Below, piece by piece: positions 21,810-32,977 of a stretch of DNA of 64,000 nt. The notes below the pieces were generated by a model. It ran no database searches. It was given only the letters and a program-made list of their open reading frames with translations, and was not told where the DNA came from. Numbering within the stretch: position 1 is the stretch's first letter; every line of letters starts with the position of its first letter. This DNA is from Micrasema longulum (Eukaryota > Arthropoda > Insecta > Trichoptera > Brachycentridae), in the NCBI GenBank assembly GCA_022494885.1, contig JAGVSM010000491.1:103206-167205 (forward strand). The letters run 5' to 3'. Made by a program: the position numbers and the translations under genes.

Positions 21810-23370
21810 TTAAAATACCCTAGGTACAATGTTTCCACTACTAGAAGTTATAAGGCCTAATGGGATTTTCTAATGAAGAGGGTTTTAAAATGTTTATAAT
21901 TGTTTTTTTTTTATGTAAAATTTTTTTTTTAGAATAAACATATCGACGCAGGAAAACGTTACGAAGCGTCATGTAGCAACTTTACAGAAGAGCCAACGAA
22001 AGGTTTATTTATTTTTTTATTAATAAACTAAACTTAGGCATTAATATAAATGTATGCATCTCAATCAAAACAAACATTTTTGATAAGGGAATATGGAAGC
22101 CTAGGCATTTACGGGTGTACCAATATGCTTTAGTTTTTGTTAAACGGTACATTTGAAAGGAATAGGATATGAATAATGAATGTCGAAAACAGAAGTTTTG
22201 AAATATAACGTTTTTATGTTTACAAACCTCATGGACATATCTTATAGTATAGATATTCGGGTATTACTTGCAAATCCTGGAAAATCTCAAATCAATAAAA
22301 AAGTATTGAAACTTATTAAGAATAAAATTGTTTATAATAATTTTAACACTGTTAGTTCAAAATACGTTTTTATTTGTGAAAATCCCACATTCAAAATTAT
22401 TGTGAGTTGGAAACATGAAAACTTCTTCCTGAGTATATCAAAGCTATTTTACTTCACAAAAGTCAACAAATGGAAGAGTTGAGGAAATGTGGATGTTCAA
22501 ATATTGGCAGAATGATGAATGCTACATAGTGTGTAAAGTGGCCACTTAAACCAGCCAATGACAGGTCATAAGCCCTGTAAATGCCTAGACTTCCATTTTC
22601 CCTTCTTAAAAATATTTTCCCTCTCTGTTGAAATTAATTTTAAAAAATGTTATTTATTTTCAATCACCACCACCGTTTATATCTTCCTCCAAAAAAACTA
22701 TGAAGTGCGCTCAGCGCCCGCCCGTTCTTAGTGAACGATGAAACTAGCCGATGACCTCAGCTTATTTCTCCATACAAAAAAGTACACTATAACGAGGCTT
22801 TACTGACAGAATGCATTAAGTCAAAAGTCTTTATGTATTACAAATATTTAAAAATCTAGGTTCAAGATGTTGATTTCAAATTTTATGCTTTGCCTGGAAT
22901 AAAGAGTACTCTTTCAGATCTTTAAAAAAAAATTGTCCGCGAAAAAATGCGTTGAAAGAATAATTAATAGAGCTTTAAATGCGATAATCTCGGAACTTGT
23001 TTTAATAACTTAATGCATTATGTCAGTAAGGCATCAACATTTTACATCTCTAACTCAGTCAAGTTTTTAGCACTAAAACAAGCTTGCAGATTACAAATAT
23101 TATTTGAAAATTCTCTATTTAGAAACTAGTATTTCGAACATTATTTCCAAAGAACTATTTTTCTTTGATAGGATACCGTTGACATAATATAATGTATAAC
23201 TAAAAACATGTGACGTTCTCAGTGGCCGATTTTAACATGATTTATTTTAAAAGGAATCGGCCCGTGCTCAGTGTTGACATTTAAATCATAATGGAAATAT
23301 TTGCTGAATGTCATTGTGGTTGTTTTAAATAAACCATTGTATTAAAATAGTGTAGAATAATATTATTAAT
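21810..23370. other. Intergenic AT-rich stretch with one dispersed repeat
   Basis: 22476-22640 matches 28503-28655 in inverted orientation and 40583-40686 directly (block CAGCCAATGACAGGTCATAA). The remainder shows nothing recognisable. Confidence 0.5.
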
Positions 23371-23379
23371 ATAATATAA

Positions 23380-24790
23380 TAGATTTGTCGAATTTATTAA
23401 CAAGAATGGAGGTTTCGATCCATACCAATATGCTTTTCAGAAAAACAGTAATACGACAGCAACATTAGTAGACGCTATGAATTACATAAATGATGAATTA
23501 GATAAAGGTAAATACGTGATTCCAATTTTTCTCGACTTATCTAAAGCCTTTGACACTGTCGATCATGACACTCTATTATGCTTGCTATTAAGATTGGGTT
23601 TCAGGGGAAATTCCTTAAAGCTAATAGAAAGCTATATAAATGGAAGAAAGGCAATGACAAAGAATCTTAATTATATGAGTGATAAAATACCTATAACTAT
23701 AGGGGTTCCTCAGGGGTCTATATTAGGCCCCCTATTGTATTTATTGTATATTAATAACCTTAGACATTCAAATGTATCAGGGAGGTACTTTGTATACGCA
23801 GATGATCCTCTATTGATATATAGTGGTGATAATGAAACCCAACTGCAAAACAACATCAATGAGGATCTAAATAAATTTATGTACTGGTTAGATAATAACT
23901 CATTAACAATAAATACAAATACGACTAAATATATGATAATAAAACAAACAAAAAAACGCCCTAGAAAACTTAACCCAATAATTAAAGATGAGCAAATTAA
24001 ACAAACAGAAAATGAAAAGTTATTGGGTTTGGAAGTGGATGAAAAATTAGCATGGACAAAACATATCAAAGCAGTTATGAAAAAACCAGGTCCAATTATT
24101 CGAACAATGAGAAGAACAGATGTCTTTGACAAAAGTACAAAATTAATGAATACAATGCTTTTATACTTCCACATTTTGTATTTGGATTAATAATATGGTC
24201 GCAATTTAGTAAACAGATGCAAGAATTAATACAAAGAACAATGAATAAAGTACTTAAAGTAACATTTAATTTTATTAAATATACTAGAACCACAGATTTA
24301 TATGGAATAACAAAAATGCTCAATCTAAAGGAATTGACCTACACAGAAAAAATAAAAATGATATTTAAGATGAAAAATAATAAAATAAAGACAAATATTA
24401 AATTAAATTTTACCTACAACATACATAAAATAAATATAAGAGCATCAAATAATTTAACTTGCGAGTAACCTAGGACCAACAGAAAAAGAAACAGTTTTTT
24501 GTATACAGCAATCAATTTTTACAATACACTTTCTAATGATGTAATAGATATACAAAACATGTACGTTCTTAAAAAACACCGAAATAAAACAGTTCTTACA
24601 GCCCGTGTGACGAGTGATATGTGATGTTATTTTATCGAATTTTTATTTAAACTATTGTGTTATTATATATAATATCTCCTCATACCAGCACTTTTGCTGA
24701 TTATGAATATTTCGTACAAAGTAAATATGTAAAATAATGTCATATGTAAAGTTTAAAAACCTTGTATTTTGTCATAAATAAATAAATAAA
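23380..24790 (+). mobile_element. Degenerate LINE, ORF2 with YADD reverse transcriptase
   Basis: The frame 23380-24190 covers the RT domain: FLDLSKAFDTVDHDTLL (motif with the first catalytic Asp), IGVPQGSILGPLLYLLYINN, and YADDPLLIYSG. The last holds the catalytic DD pair, with Pro where the family usually has a small polar residue. A frameshift near 24170 moves the C-terminal part (RTTDLYGITKMLNLKEL..., NSFLYTAINFYNTLSNDV) to another frame. The tail is (AATA)n at about 24772-24790. The endonuclease and ORF1 are missing (5' truncation). CR1/L2-like by motif style; clade not resolved. Confidence 0.85.
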
Positions 24791-24824
24791 TATTTAAAGC
24801 ATTAACTTTGTGGTCAAACATTTT

Positions 24825-25169
24825 ACTAAATGTTATTAAAAATTTGTATATAACCACTAACCGACTTTTCTATGTCTACCGGTTTCGAGCCGTACTCGTC
24901 TCTTCGTGAGGATACCAGTTAAACCAACATGCAAGATATAATATTTTCATAATTTAATTAGTGCATGTTTGTCCTTATCAGTGCATGTGCTTATTAAAAT
25001 GCATGTCGTGATGGTTTTATATTTTTGTGCAACAACTACGGTGAAGGTGTACAGTGGGTTTTGCATGTTTGTTTAATTGGTGTCCTGACGAAGAGACGGG
25101 CACGTTTCGAAACCGGTAGACTAGAAAAGTCAGTAAGTTATTTTATACAAATATTTTATAACATTTAGT
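24825..25169. mobile_element. Inverted-repeat element with hammerhead-like arms
   Basis: The left arm (24825-24912) and right arm (25083-25169) are ~87-bp imperfect inverted copies. Each carries ACCGGTTTCG and a CTCTTCGTG/CTCTTCGTC block. The plus-strand right arm reads CTGACGA (25085-25091), GAGACG (93-98) pairing with CGTTTC (103-108), then GAAA and CCGGT. This arrangement resembles a hammerhead ribozyme core, which is known from Penelope-like element termini. The AAACCGGT motif is shared with the Penelope termini at 11675 and 30480. Confidence 0.6.
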
Positions 25170-25386
25170 GTAGAATAAATCTACGGATATTGCGAGGTCA
25201 ATAATAATTGTTGTTTAAGTTGATTTCCACAGAACTATAGAAAAAATAGTCATTTATCATTATTTACGTATATGTAGATACAAATTAATGAATATTTTTT
25301 TTAGATTACCTATTAAATAAATCACCGCTCGCTACTGGTACTCGCTACTCGCCTGTACTGTTTTATGTAATCTAAAATGGTTTTCA

Positions 25387-25545
25387 TTAATATACGGTTA
25401 TCGTTTTATTTCCAGTATTAAACTGACATCCATCTTTTATCTCCTGTATGCATTTTTTTTCATGTTCAATTATTTTGTAAAGCAGAGCCTTAACGTCAAA
25501 TTTCATTAAACATAAATGTTGATCATGTAAACTGCCGTCAGATGC
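25387..25545 (-). CDS. Possible small hypothetical exon or gene
   Basis: The minus strand from ATG (complement of 25543-25545) reads MASDGSLHDQHLCLMKFDVK and continues LLYKIIEHEKKCIQEIKDGC to a stop at 25387. The composition is protein-like, unlike the AT-biased random frames nearby, with a charged helical stretch. I recognise no family and see no convincing neighbouring exon. A possible internal donor (GAT|GTCAGT) exists. It may be an exon of an unseen gene or chance. Confidence 0.25.
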   Translation of the reverse strand, partial: ASDGSLHDQHLCLMKFDVKALLYKIIEHEKKCIQEIKDGCQFNTGNKTITVY

Positions 25546-25845
25546 CATTATTAGTTTAAAACACATAAAAATTGACATCCATCCTTTATATATTGTAGCC
25601 TTAAATAATATATTATTTTTTTTTTTTAAAAGACACTGATATGTATTGCAGTGTGAATTAACTAACCTTTGGGAATACGGGATCTTCTGTTTTTTTTTTT
25701 CAAAAAGAAATATCTGTGTCCGAGCGGGTTAAGAATACAGTTCTGTGAATGAAATATAACCTGAATCCTGTGCGAGTGCTTTCGACTCGTTGGCTGCTGT
25801 CACGTAAAAATCCTGAACAAAGAAATCGAGTGGAGATAAGACCGT

Positions 25846-26010
25846 TTCGTAGTGTAGTGGTTAAAGCGTTCGCCTACCAAGATTGAGAACCCGAATTTGA
25901 TTCCTGGGAAGGTCGATGAATAGGTATTTGAACATAGTATTTCTGTCACACTCTTGCAGGTGCCTCCCCGATATTGTGCGAAAACGACAACTGCACGTTG
26001 GACTGATTAT
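25846..26010 (+). mobile_element. SINE with tRNA-like head (family C)
   Basis: The head reads TTTCGTAGTGTAGTGGTTAA (A box TAGTGTAGTGG) then GCGTTCGCCTACCAAG and a decayed B box (AATTTGATTCC). It is followed by a body ending in the AACTGCACGTTGGACTGATT block shared with 20030. The 16257-16310, 25710-25800, 53500-53590 and 57380-57500 pieces share its upstream companion block (CTGTG.ATGAAATATAACC). Confidence 0.5.
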
Positions 26011-26029
26011 GCCTCACAATTTTTTTTTT

Positions 26030-26310
26030 GTGAAATATTATTAGAATGAAATCTCTCCTCCTTTCCTCTTTTCTGTTTTTTTAAATTGATTTAAGGTAAT
26101 TTATATGCAAGTACATTTATTTATATTTTTATATATCTTCAGCTTTTTTATTTGTTTTTTCAATTGAATTTGTTTTGTAACTTATATTATAAAAAAACAA
26201 AACATTTATTTTATTGGTTGGTTGGAAGAAATTGCCATTTGGCAATAAGACAGCTAATGTACAATTAACATTACGTACAAAAAGTTAAATAAATAAAATA
26301 ATAAATCAAT
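26030..26310 (+). mobile_element. LINE 3' end with conserved hairpin
   Basis: Ends with GGTTGGAAGAAATTGCCATT, then TGGCAATAAGACAGC, then TACAATTAACATTACGTAC and an AAATAAATAAAATAAT tail. The ATTGCCA/TGGCAAT pair forms a hairpin. The same hairpin and tail close elements at 12640, 27505 and, on the minus strand, 57663-57998, where an ORF2 end is also preserved. Confidence 0.65.
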
Positions 26311-26579
26311 GGAATGAAATTTTCTGTATTTCTGTTTTTCGAAATTACAGGAATACTTCAATTATCAGGATTAATGAGTGCAGGTTTTAATTGCTTTTGA
26401 AATAATGCAGCGAATTGGAATCACATTAAACACTTTCTAAGCATGTCCAGCAAAGCCAATTTCGCAATTGAATTAAAATTAAAAACTTCTCCTTTATTTT
26501 TTATTTCTTGATAACGTTCTGAATATTTAGCAATCAAGATGACTGGCGTTCGGATAAACGGACTTCTACTGTATTTATT

Positions 26580-26950
26580 GTATTTGTATACCGTACGTCG
26601 AAATACATCGGATAAAACGGGGCGCTTTTTTTTTAGATGATCTTAGTTCCTATAACAAATAATTTATCAAAAAAGCAAAACAATAGAGGCAAACCAATTG
26701 TAAATATCTATAGTGTGCTGAAAAATCACTGCTCTAGTGCCATAATGCAGGGAGAAAATACGGTAAAACGTTTGTATGAAGAGATCATACCGCGTTTCCT
26801 CTTAAAAAGGTGATTTCTAAACTACAATATTTCATGTCCATGGACTGGCACCTGAGGCGTAAGCCTAAACTCTACCTTCATGTAACAGATCGATGTAGCT
26901 ATGCAGTGCTTTATGTACCACCGTGTTTCGACTGGAGAATGATGATGATA
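26580..26950 (+). repeat. Dispersed repeat copy 2 plus SINE tail
   Basis: 26580-26790 matches 20196-20390. The following TTTCATGTCCATGGACTGG, CACCTGAGGCGTAA and ATGCAGTGCTTTATG blocks correspond to the body of SINE family A in plus orientation. Confidence 0.5.
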
Positions 26951-27106
26951 TTATAGGGGAATGTATTTATTTAATAAAATGAAGAAAGGAAATAAAAAGT
27001 GTAGTTGGGAATACAACATATTTAAGAAAGAAGCGAAAAGTTATATTTATAATTATTTTTTGTGTAGTGTTGAAAACACCATTTTTTTGTAGTTATTTAT
27101 ATGTTA

Positions 27107-27946
27107 CGAGCTGAACCCGGCAATGCTTTGCTATTGCTAAATTTGAGTACATGATTTTTTATAGGTTAAATGAACACAACCGAATGTTTAATGTCAATTA
27201 TTGTACTAAGCGTACCTACTTTTTTTTACCTAGGTACTTGTTTATGATTGAATTCCAGAACTTAAAATAAATCATTTTAAAATGTTGAAAGGTACCTAGG
27301 TACTGTTTTATGTTTGAATTCCCAAACATAAAATAATGAATTTTCAAAAATAGAATTCTTTTTGCGAATGTCAAACTCTGCTCTTCCAACCAACGGGGTG
27401 CATTGTATGTGGGGGAATGCGATTTTCAAAAATGTAGTAAAATCAGTTAATATTATTTTATCGTTTCTGAAAATCCATTAAAAATAATTTTGAGCAGTCT
27501 GTTTTTTGGTTGGCTGGAAGATATTGCTTTTAGCAATAAGTCCGCCAAAGTACTTATGCTTTGTAGTTGGAGTTTAAAAAAAAGAAATAAATAAAAAATG
27601 GAATAAATGGTTAGAAATAACAAAGAATTTAAGGAAATAATCTGATTGGGATCTATAAAAAACGAATTTTATTTTTAAACATTTAAAAACATATTTTATT
27701 AAACACAAAAAAAAACTTTTTTCCTTTTTTTGTAAATGCATTCTCAGTGATTGCAGCCTTGGTGAACGATTAAAAAATAAATTGACGCTCCTTAATTTTT
27801 TCTACTTAATGAATGGACGATTTTAAGAGCTATAAATACGCTCATTGTTAAGATCTACATTTTGCTGACAACTGCACGTAAATCGGTCCATTGAGGATAC
27901 ACATATGAACATTGCCTTTTTTATGTATAAATAAAGATACATAATA
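27107..27946 (-). mobile_element. Helitron, second copy, with LINE end inserted
   Basis: On the minus strand this follows the 7013-7715 Helitron block by block: GGACCGATTTACGTGCAGTT; the CCCAATCAGATTATTTCC block; GTTTGACATTCGCAAAAAG; and ending in a hairpin (GCAAT/ATTGC, loop AGCAAAGC) and CGGGTTCAGCT-CG. The terminal CTRR has mutated to CTCG. A LINE 3' end (27505-27600, plus strand) interrupts it. The 5' border is approximate. Confidence 0.6.
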
Positions 27947-28502
27947 TAAAAATATAAAAAAATACAATAAACAAATTACTGTAAGACGTCATTCCCCATT
28001 ATGTACACAAGAATTGTATTTTTTATTTACGTAATGGGTAACGTTAATTTAAAAACATGTATTAAATTTATATGAAAAATTGTATTCAGTAGTAAAATTA
28101 TATGCCTATATATTTTTTATCTGAATAAACTAAGACGATAATGAAATGAAATAATAGCTTTTATTTTACATAGAGTTATATTAAATGTTATAAAGCCACA
28201 TGTCTTTTATTAACACAAGATGATGACAGCTTCAGGTTACAAAAACCATCTTATTTTTTTAAATGTAAATTACCTCAAACTTGAAATGGGAGCAAAATAT
28301 CTTAAGGGCTCATGTTTTAAGCTCCGAGTAGAAAAACATGGCCATTACTTAAGAGGGGAGTTCTATAAAGCTTTGTATTCTTCGGGAAAGCACATTTTTC
28401 TATAAAACCAAATATCCTGGGTAAGATTAATGAATTTATTTGTATATTTTAAACACCGTCAGCGGGCTTTTACTTTAAAAAACAATATATTAACATATTA
28501 TA

Positions 28503-28655
28503 GCAGAGACGGAGTACATTTTGTGGAAGGGAATATTGAAGTCTAGGCATTTGAGAAGCTTATGGACTGGCATTGGCTGGTTTAAGTGGCCACTTTACAC
28601 TGTGTAATATTTACCAATATGCCTATGTTTAAGCATCCACATTTCTTCAATGAGG
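28503..28655 (-). repeat. Dispersed repeat, inverted copy
   Basis: Inverted match to 22476-22640: plus-strand blocks GGCATTGGCTGGTTTAAGTG and AAGTCTAGGCATTTGAGAA. Unclassified; no coding capacity. Confidence 0.55.
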
Positions 28656-28724
28656 AAATTCAATGGTTTAAAAAAAAAAAAAAAATATCAAGCCAAAAAA
28701 ACAATGAAATTATTTTTATGTATC

Positions 28725-29040
28725 GTATCAGCGTATGGTACTTTAATGTTTCGTAATTTAGAAATTACTCCGCACGTGACGTTATTCTCGTTGGAGGGTT
28801 CTGCGGATTGGTATGTTAGCTTGCTGAAAACCGTAAATCTTTTACAACACTCCACCATTGGTTTAATTAGAAGAATTTGTGACGTAGCCCAAAGTAGTTC
28901 ATTTTAATTAAAATCTTGTCACGTATGAAATGTAAAACCATGTATGATTTTTTTAATTTTATTTATAACTACTTTGAAACACGTTACTAGTTCAAATAAA
29001 TCAACCGATGATAAAAGAGTTGCGAAAGATTTCTGGTTTA
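28725..29040. mobile_element. Inverted-repeat family copy (partial)
   Basis: 28725-28920 matches the right half (ACGTTATTCTCGTTGGAGG, CAACACTCCACCATTGGTTT) and 28980-29040 matches the left half (AATCAACCGATGATAAAAGA, AGATTTCTGGTTTACGG) of the palindromic element best seen at 62750-63260. The halves lie in rearranged order. Confidence 0.5.
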
Positions 29041-29665
29041 CGGTACGTCAACGTCCAGAACCAAATATATCAGCCTTGTCATCGTACTGATTGCCATATC
29101 TGTAGAGCCTAGGGATAAGCGAGTGCATGCGATAGTTGGTCCTAGAACTTGTAGAACAAAAAGGAGATCTGTGGCGGCTTTGTCGACCAGGTAAACGGAA
29201 ACACACCAACTCTAGCAAATCTGTACAGTCAATTAATGAATAGATCACTTTATAAAGTAAAATTAGGTCAGTTAGAATTCTTCTATCAGAAAGTTTCAAA
29301 AAAAAATTGCCGAAGATAACAATTGATTATAATTAAATAAAGCATCTGGGATATGTAGTTTAAAAATTAATATATTTTAGAAATTTCTTCTGGACGCGCT
29401 CGAGTGAATCAGAATGTACACTATAATGTGGTGACCAGACTGGAGAAATATAATCTAAACGACTTCTATGATGTGATATTTTTTAATTTGTTAGTAACCC
29501 TACAAACAAATCCCAACATACTTAGCGCCTCATTTGAAATCTTTTCAATACGTTTGATAAATGTAAGTTTATCATCAAAAAATACGCCAATATCCCTAAT
29601 GAAATCAACTCTTTTAATTGTTGCGTGGTTCAACAAATAGTCAAAAATGAAAGGTTTCTTACTTT
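29040..29665 (-). mobile_element. LINE fragment, ORF2 C-terminal part
   Basis: The minus strand reads VDFIRDIGVFFDDKLTF, IEKISNEALSMLGFVCRVT, SRLDYISPVWSPHYSVHS and LERVQKKFL. After a frame change it continues SDRRILTDLILLYKVIYSLI and RTNYRMHSLIPRLYRYGNQY. This is the post-RT region of a CR1/Jockey-type ORF2. Stops and frameshifts make it non-functional. Confidence 0.75.
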
Positions 29666-29980
29666 TAGAAAAGGATATATAAAATAGATTGTAAAATCTT
29701 AAACAGGAAACAAAGTCTAGACTGCCCCCTTAAGGCATGATTGTGTTTAAGAGTAGGTAGGCTAAAACGAGGAGTATGGTGGTTGGGGTGAGCGAGGATT
29801 ATATTAGACTTAAAAGTTGTTAAAAGTGAATACATTTTCCTAATATTTAAGGATCCGGCGGCCATGTTAAAGTGTTCCTTGCTAATGAAACAATTCTGCC
29901 GAGATTCTGAGAGGGAGGGAGGTGTTTAAGACTAGGGGAAGAAAATGTTGAAAAGGGTGGGAAAATATGAGTAAACAAGT
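29665..29980 (-). pseudogene. Possible second LINE C-terminal scrap
   Basis: The minus strand encodes a His/Asn-rich peptide (AHPNHHTPRFSLPTLKHNHA). It resembles the C-terminal ends of retroelement ORFs but carries no diagnostic motif. Confidence 0.25.
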
Positions 29981-30250
29981 TTATAACTTATAAGTTACTT
30001 CACAGATATCTCAATAGAAACAAATAACATTTTTGGGAAGGTGATTAAAATTTTGGTCATTGGTGGTTTTAAATAATTGTGTGAGAAAATAGGTAACAAG
30101 TGAAGCACAGTTCGAACCTTGGACTTCCTAATCCGTAGTCCACGACATTACCACGGATGGGACCGCTACCCGTCAAATGCGGCTTGAGACAAACAGCAAA
30201 CGATAGGTCATGTCGTGTAAATGTCTTATTCTCAGATTTCCTTAACAGAA

Positions 30251-30471
30251 CCATCATCAAAACTCCCATTTTCCCACCTAGTGGTGCATAGGGCGCTGCA
30301 GTATTAAACCAAATGCAATGTGTTTCGATCAGCTGTTACATGAACATGGTGAATAGTCCTATGCATGAAATATTGCAGATTTTGAAATCAGTTTATCACA
30401 TCGCTAGGAATCTAACCCAGTACCTCATTAATTAGGCAAACGCGCTAACCACTTCAGAACAAGGCGAACTT
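30251..30471 (-). mobile_element. SINE (family A) copy
   Basis: Plus-strand blocks CCCACCTAGTGGTGCATAGG and AATGCAATGTGTTTCGATC, then at the other end AGGCAAACGCGCTAACCAC (complement of the A box and anticodon arm). The B box is partly lost. A family B head fragment lies beside it at 30105-30170. Confidence 0.6.
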
Positions 30472-30479
30472 ATTTTTAT

Positions 30480-30590
30480 ATAATAAAATAAATAAAACAA
30501 CTTTGTTTTTGACCACTAATTTTTTTTTTTTTCCTCCGACCGGTTTCAAAGCAAACAAGCTTCTTTGTCAAGGTTTGCGTAACAAATGAA
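30480..30590 (-). mobile_element. Penelope-like element 3' terminal repeat
   Basis: The minus strand reads CCTTGACAAAGAAGC, then GCTTTGAAACCGGTCGGAGG, then ATTAGTGGTCAAAAACAAAG and a TTTATTTTATTATATAA end. It is the same series as 11675-11775 and lies just 3' of the GIY-YIG relic. Confidence 0.6.
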
Positions 30591-30699
30591 TTAATTCCTA
30601 TTTTATTTTTATCATGTTAACTAAATACTACACGTGGACCCAATAAATCAGGTATTTTTTCCTCACACGAGTGGTAGTTTGATATCAATATATTCGAAG

Positions 30700-31140
30700 C
30701 TAGAAAGGAGAGGACTAAAATAAATATTGTTTATTTGGTGCTTTTTTAATTTCTAAGTTGTCAAATTTTAATATTTTATTTTCAACACAAAGTACTTTTA
30801 ATCCAATGTTTTTATTGAAGTTATGATTATTTTCTGTCAGATGATTTGCGAATTCAGAAAAATGATTATTATTTAAGCATCTTAAGTGTTATTTAACTCT
30901 AATATTAAAGTTTTTTTTAATTTTTCCAATGCAGATTGAATCGCAATCATTACAATTTAATTAGTATATCCCAGATATATTATATTTATGGACTTTGTCT
31001 TTGTGATTTTTTAACAATGTTCCTTTATTATTAGTTATGTAGAAAGCAGGTTTAATGTTTGATGGTAGGGAATTAGATAGTTGTTTTGTAAAAAATGTCA
31101 TTTATAAAAATAATCCGCCTCTATTGTTAAGGTTTGATCT
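30700..31140 (-). pseudogene. Penelope-like retroelement GIY-YIG endonuclease relic
   Basis: In one minus-strand frame with two stops the sequence reads AFYITNNKGTLL, HKYNISGIY, LNCNDCDSICIG, NNNHFSEFANHLTENNHNFN and KFDNLEI. These follow the order of the Penelope GIY-YIG domain: GIY-K-L-C..C, then YIG, then SEFA.HL...H.F, then a late KLDILE-like block. The YIG Tyr is replaced by Cys. The RT part is not preserved. With the terminal repeat at 30480 it is a decayed PLE. Confidence 0.75.
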
Positions 31141-31296
31141 CCTTCCTTCCTATCTGTTAAAATATTGTATACATCTTTATGTCTGAAAAGATTTAGACAT
31201 ACTTAAAACAATCACTTATCCACCCAATGACAGGTCATAAGTTCTTTAAATCTTTTAACTTTATTAAATTTATATATTTCATCAGAGATAAAGAAC

Positions 31297-31330
31297 ATTT
31301 ATTTATTTATTTATTTATTTATTTATTAAC
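31297..31330. repeat. (TTTA)n tail of LINE
   Basis: About eight TTTA units, the complement of the (TAAA)n 3' tail of the minus-strand LINE ending here. Confidence 0.85.
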
Positions 31331-31451
31331 GGACATTGTCCATGTATACAATTTATAAGGTTTAAATATTACAATAAAAGAATAGTTTAAAACATTTAAA
31401 AAAAAGAAAGAAGCATTGACAAACATAAGGGACATCGAGACAAGATCTGGA

Positions 31452-32933
31452 CTATTTATGTAGTGCTCGTTTAAATCGTTGTAAACTTAAACCAAAAAAG
31501 TCCAGATCCTGTCTTGAGTTAACAATACGACAAAGGCGGGTCATTGGAGAATTTAGGCCATAGTTTGTTCTATGCTGATCGATGAACAGTACTTCATTGT
31601 TTCTCAATCTACGAGTCGGGATATTGAATTTTACTTGTCCCAGTAATGATGGAACATCGATTATACCATTTAGTATACCGAACATATATATGGAGTCAAT
31701 ATTAGTTCTACGTTTTTGTAGACTAGAAATATTTAACATTGACTCTATTTCAGCATAAGAATAATTATCTCTCTCTAGTCCAAGCATCCACGCTATTTTT
31801 CGAAGCAAGCGATGTTGGACTGATTCAATGTGATTAATGCGATTGACATAGAATGGAGACCAGACCACTGAGGCATATTCAAGAAGAGGGCGAACAGTTG
31901 AGCAATACAGAGTTTTGATTGTACGGACATTAGTAAAATCAGAGGATATTCTGTTAATGAAGCCAAGTAATTTCAGTGATTTATTTACTGTATTATCTAT
32001 ATGCTCGTTGTATGTCAGTTTATAGTCCAAAACAACTCCTAAATCTCTGATGGACTTGACTACATCAATTTTGGAGTTTTCTAATAGGTACTCGAAGGAA
32101 ATTGGTTGTTTTGTTCTATAAAATGACATTATTTTGCATTTTTTAATATTTAGTTCTAATTTATTGACTTTACACCATCGGTTAAAAGAGTTAATGTCTG
32201 ATTGAAGAAGAAAGCAGTCTTGTAAAGTTTGAATTATTTTGAGAATTTTGTTGTCGTCCGCGAAGAGCCAAAAACGAGAGTAAGAGAATGATTTAGCAAC
32301 ATCATTAATAAACAAATTGAAAAGCAGGGGTGCCAAATGAGCACCTTGAGGTACACCCGATGTAACATCAATACTGGTTGATAAATAGTTATTTATCCGA
32401 ACATTTTGTGTCCTACTAGTTAGATACGATTTAATAAATGATAGTAATGGATCTCTTATTCCCAAGGCATGTAATTTATACATGAGAATTTTATGATCTA
32501 CTTTGTCAAATGCCTTAGAAAAATCTGTATAAAGAACATCAATCTGCTGACCATTTTCGAGTGCTTTGACAATAACCTGGGTATAATCTACCAGGTTAGA
32601 GGTGGTTGATCTGGCAGATCTAAATCCATGCTGTTCATCGATCAGTATATTCTTAAACATGGGCGTGATTTTGCTAGCAATTATAGCTTCAAACATTTTA
32701 GGGATACAAGATAATGTTGAAATAGGCCTATAATTGCTAACATCAGATTTATCGCCTGATTTAAAAATAGGCCTTATATAACTTATCTTCCATAAGGATG
32801 GAAACTCACCAGATGACAGAGAGAGATTAAACATGAATGAAATTGGTTTAGAGAGAGTGTAGCTACAATTTTTTAATAATAAATCTGGAATACCATCAGG
32901 CCCAGTGGTCTTTTTACTAGTTAATTTGTTCAT
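31452..32933 (-). pseudogene. LINE ORF2 reverse transcriptase domain
   Basis: A 493-codon open stretch: KKTTGPDGIPDLLLKNC, IRPIFKSGDKSDVSNYRPIS, YTDFSKAFDKVDHKIL (first catalytic Asp), TSGVPQGAHLAPLLFNLFIN and FADDNK (catalytic Asp pair). It closes with the C-terminal region LEYASVVWSPFYVNRINHIE and QKRRTNIDSIYMFGILNG, then a stop at 31452. All RT active-site residues are present. It is separated from the endonuclease part by a frameshift near 33030, so it is a piece of ORF2 and not a stand-alone gene. Confidence 0.88.
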
Positions 32934-32977
32934 AGAACGGAAAACATCATTATTAGAAATTGTGCAACTGTTTAAAT

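Noticed and set aside
23710..24174. Minus-strand 154-codon frame
   Set aside because: Antisense of the LINE RT domain; no independent evidence.
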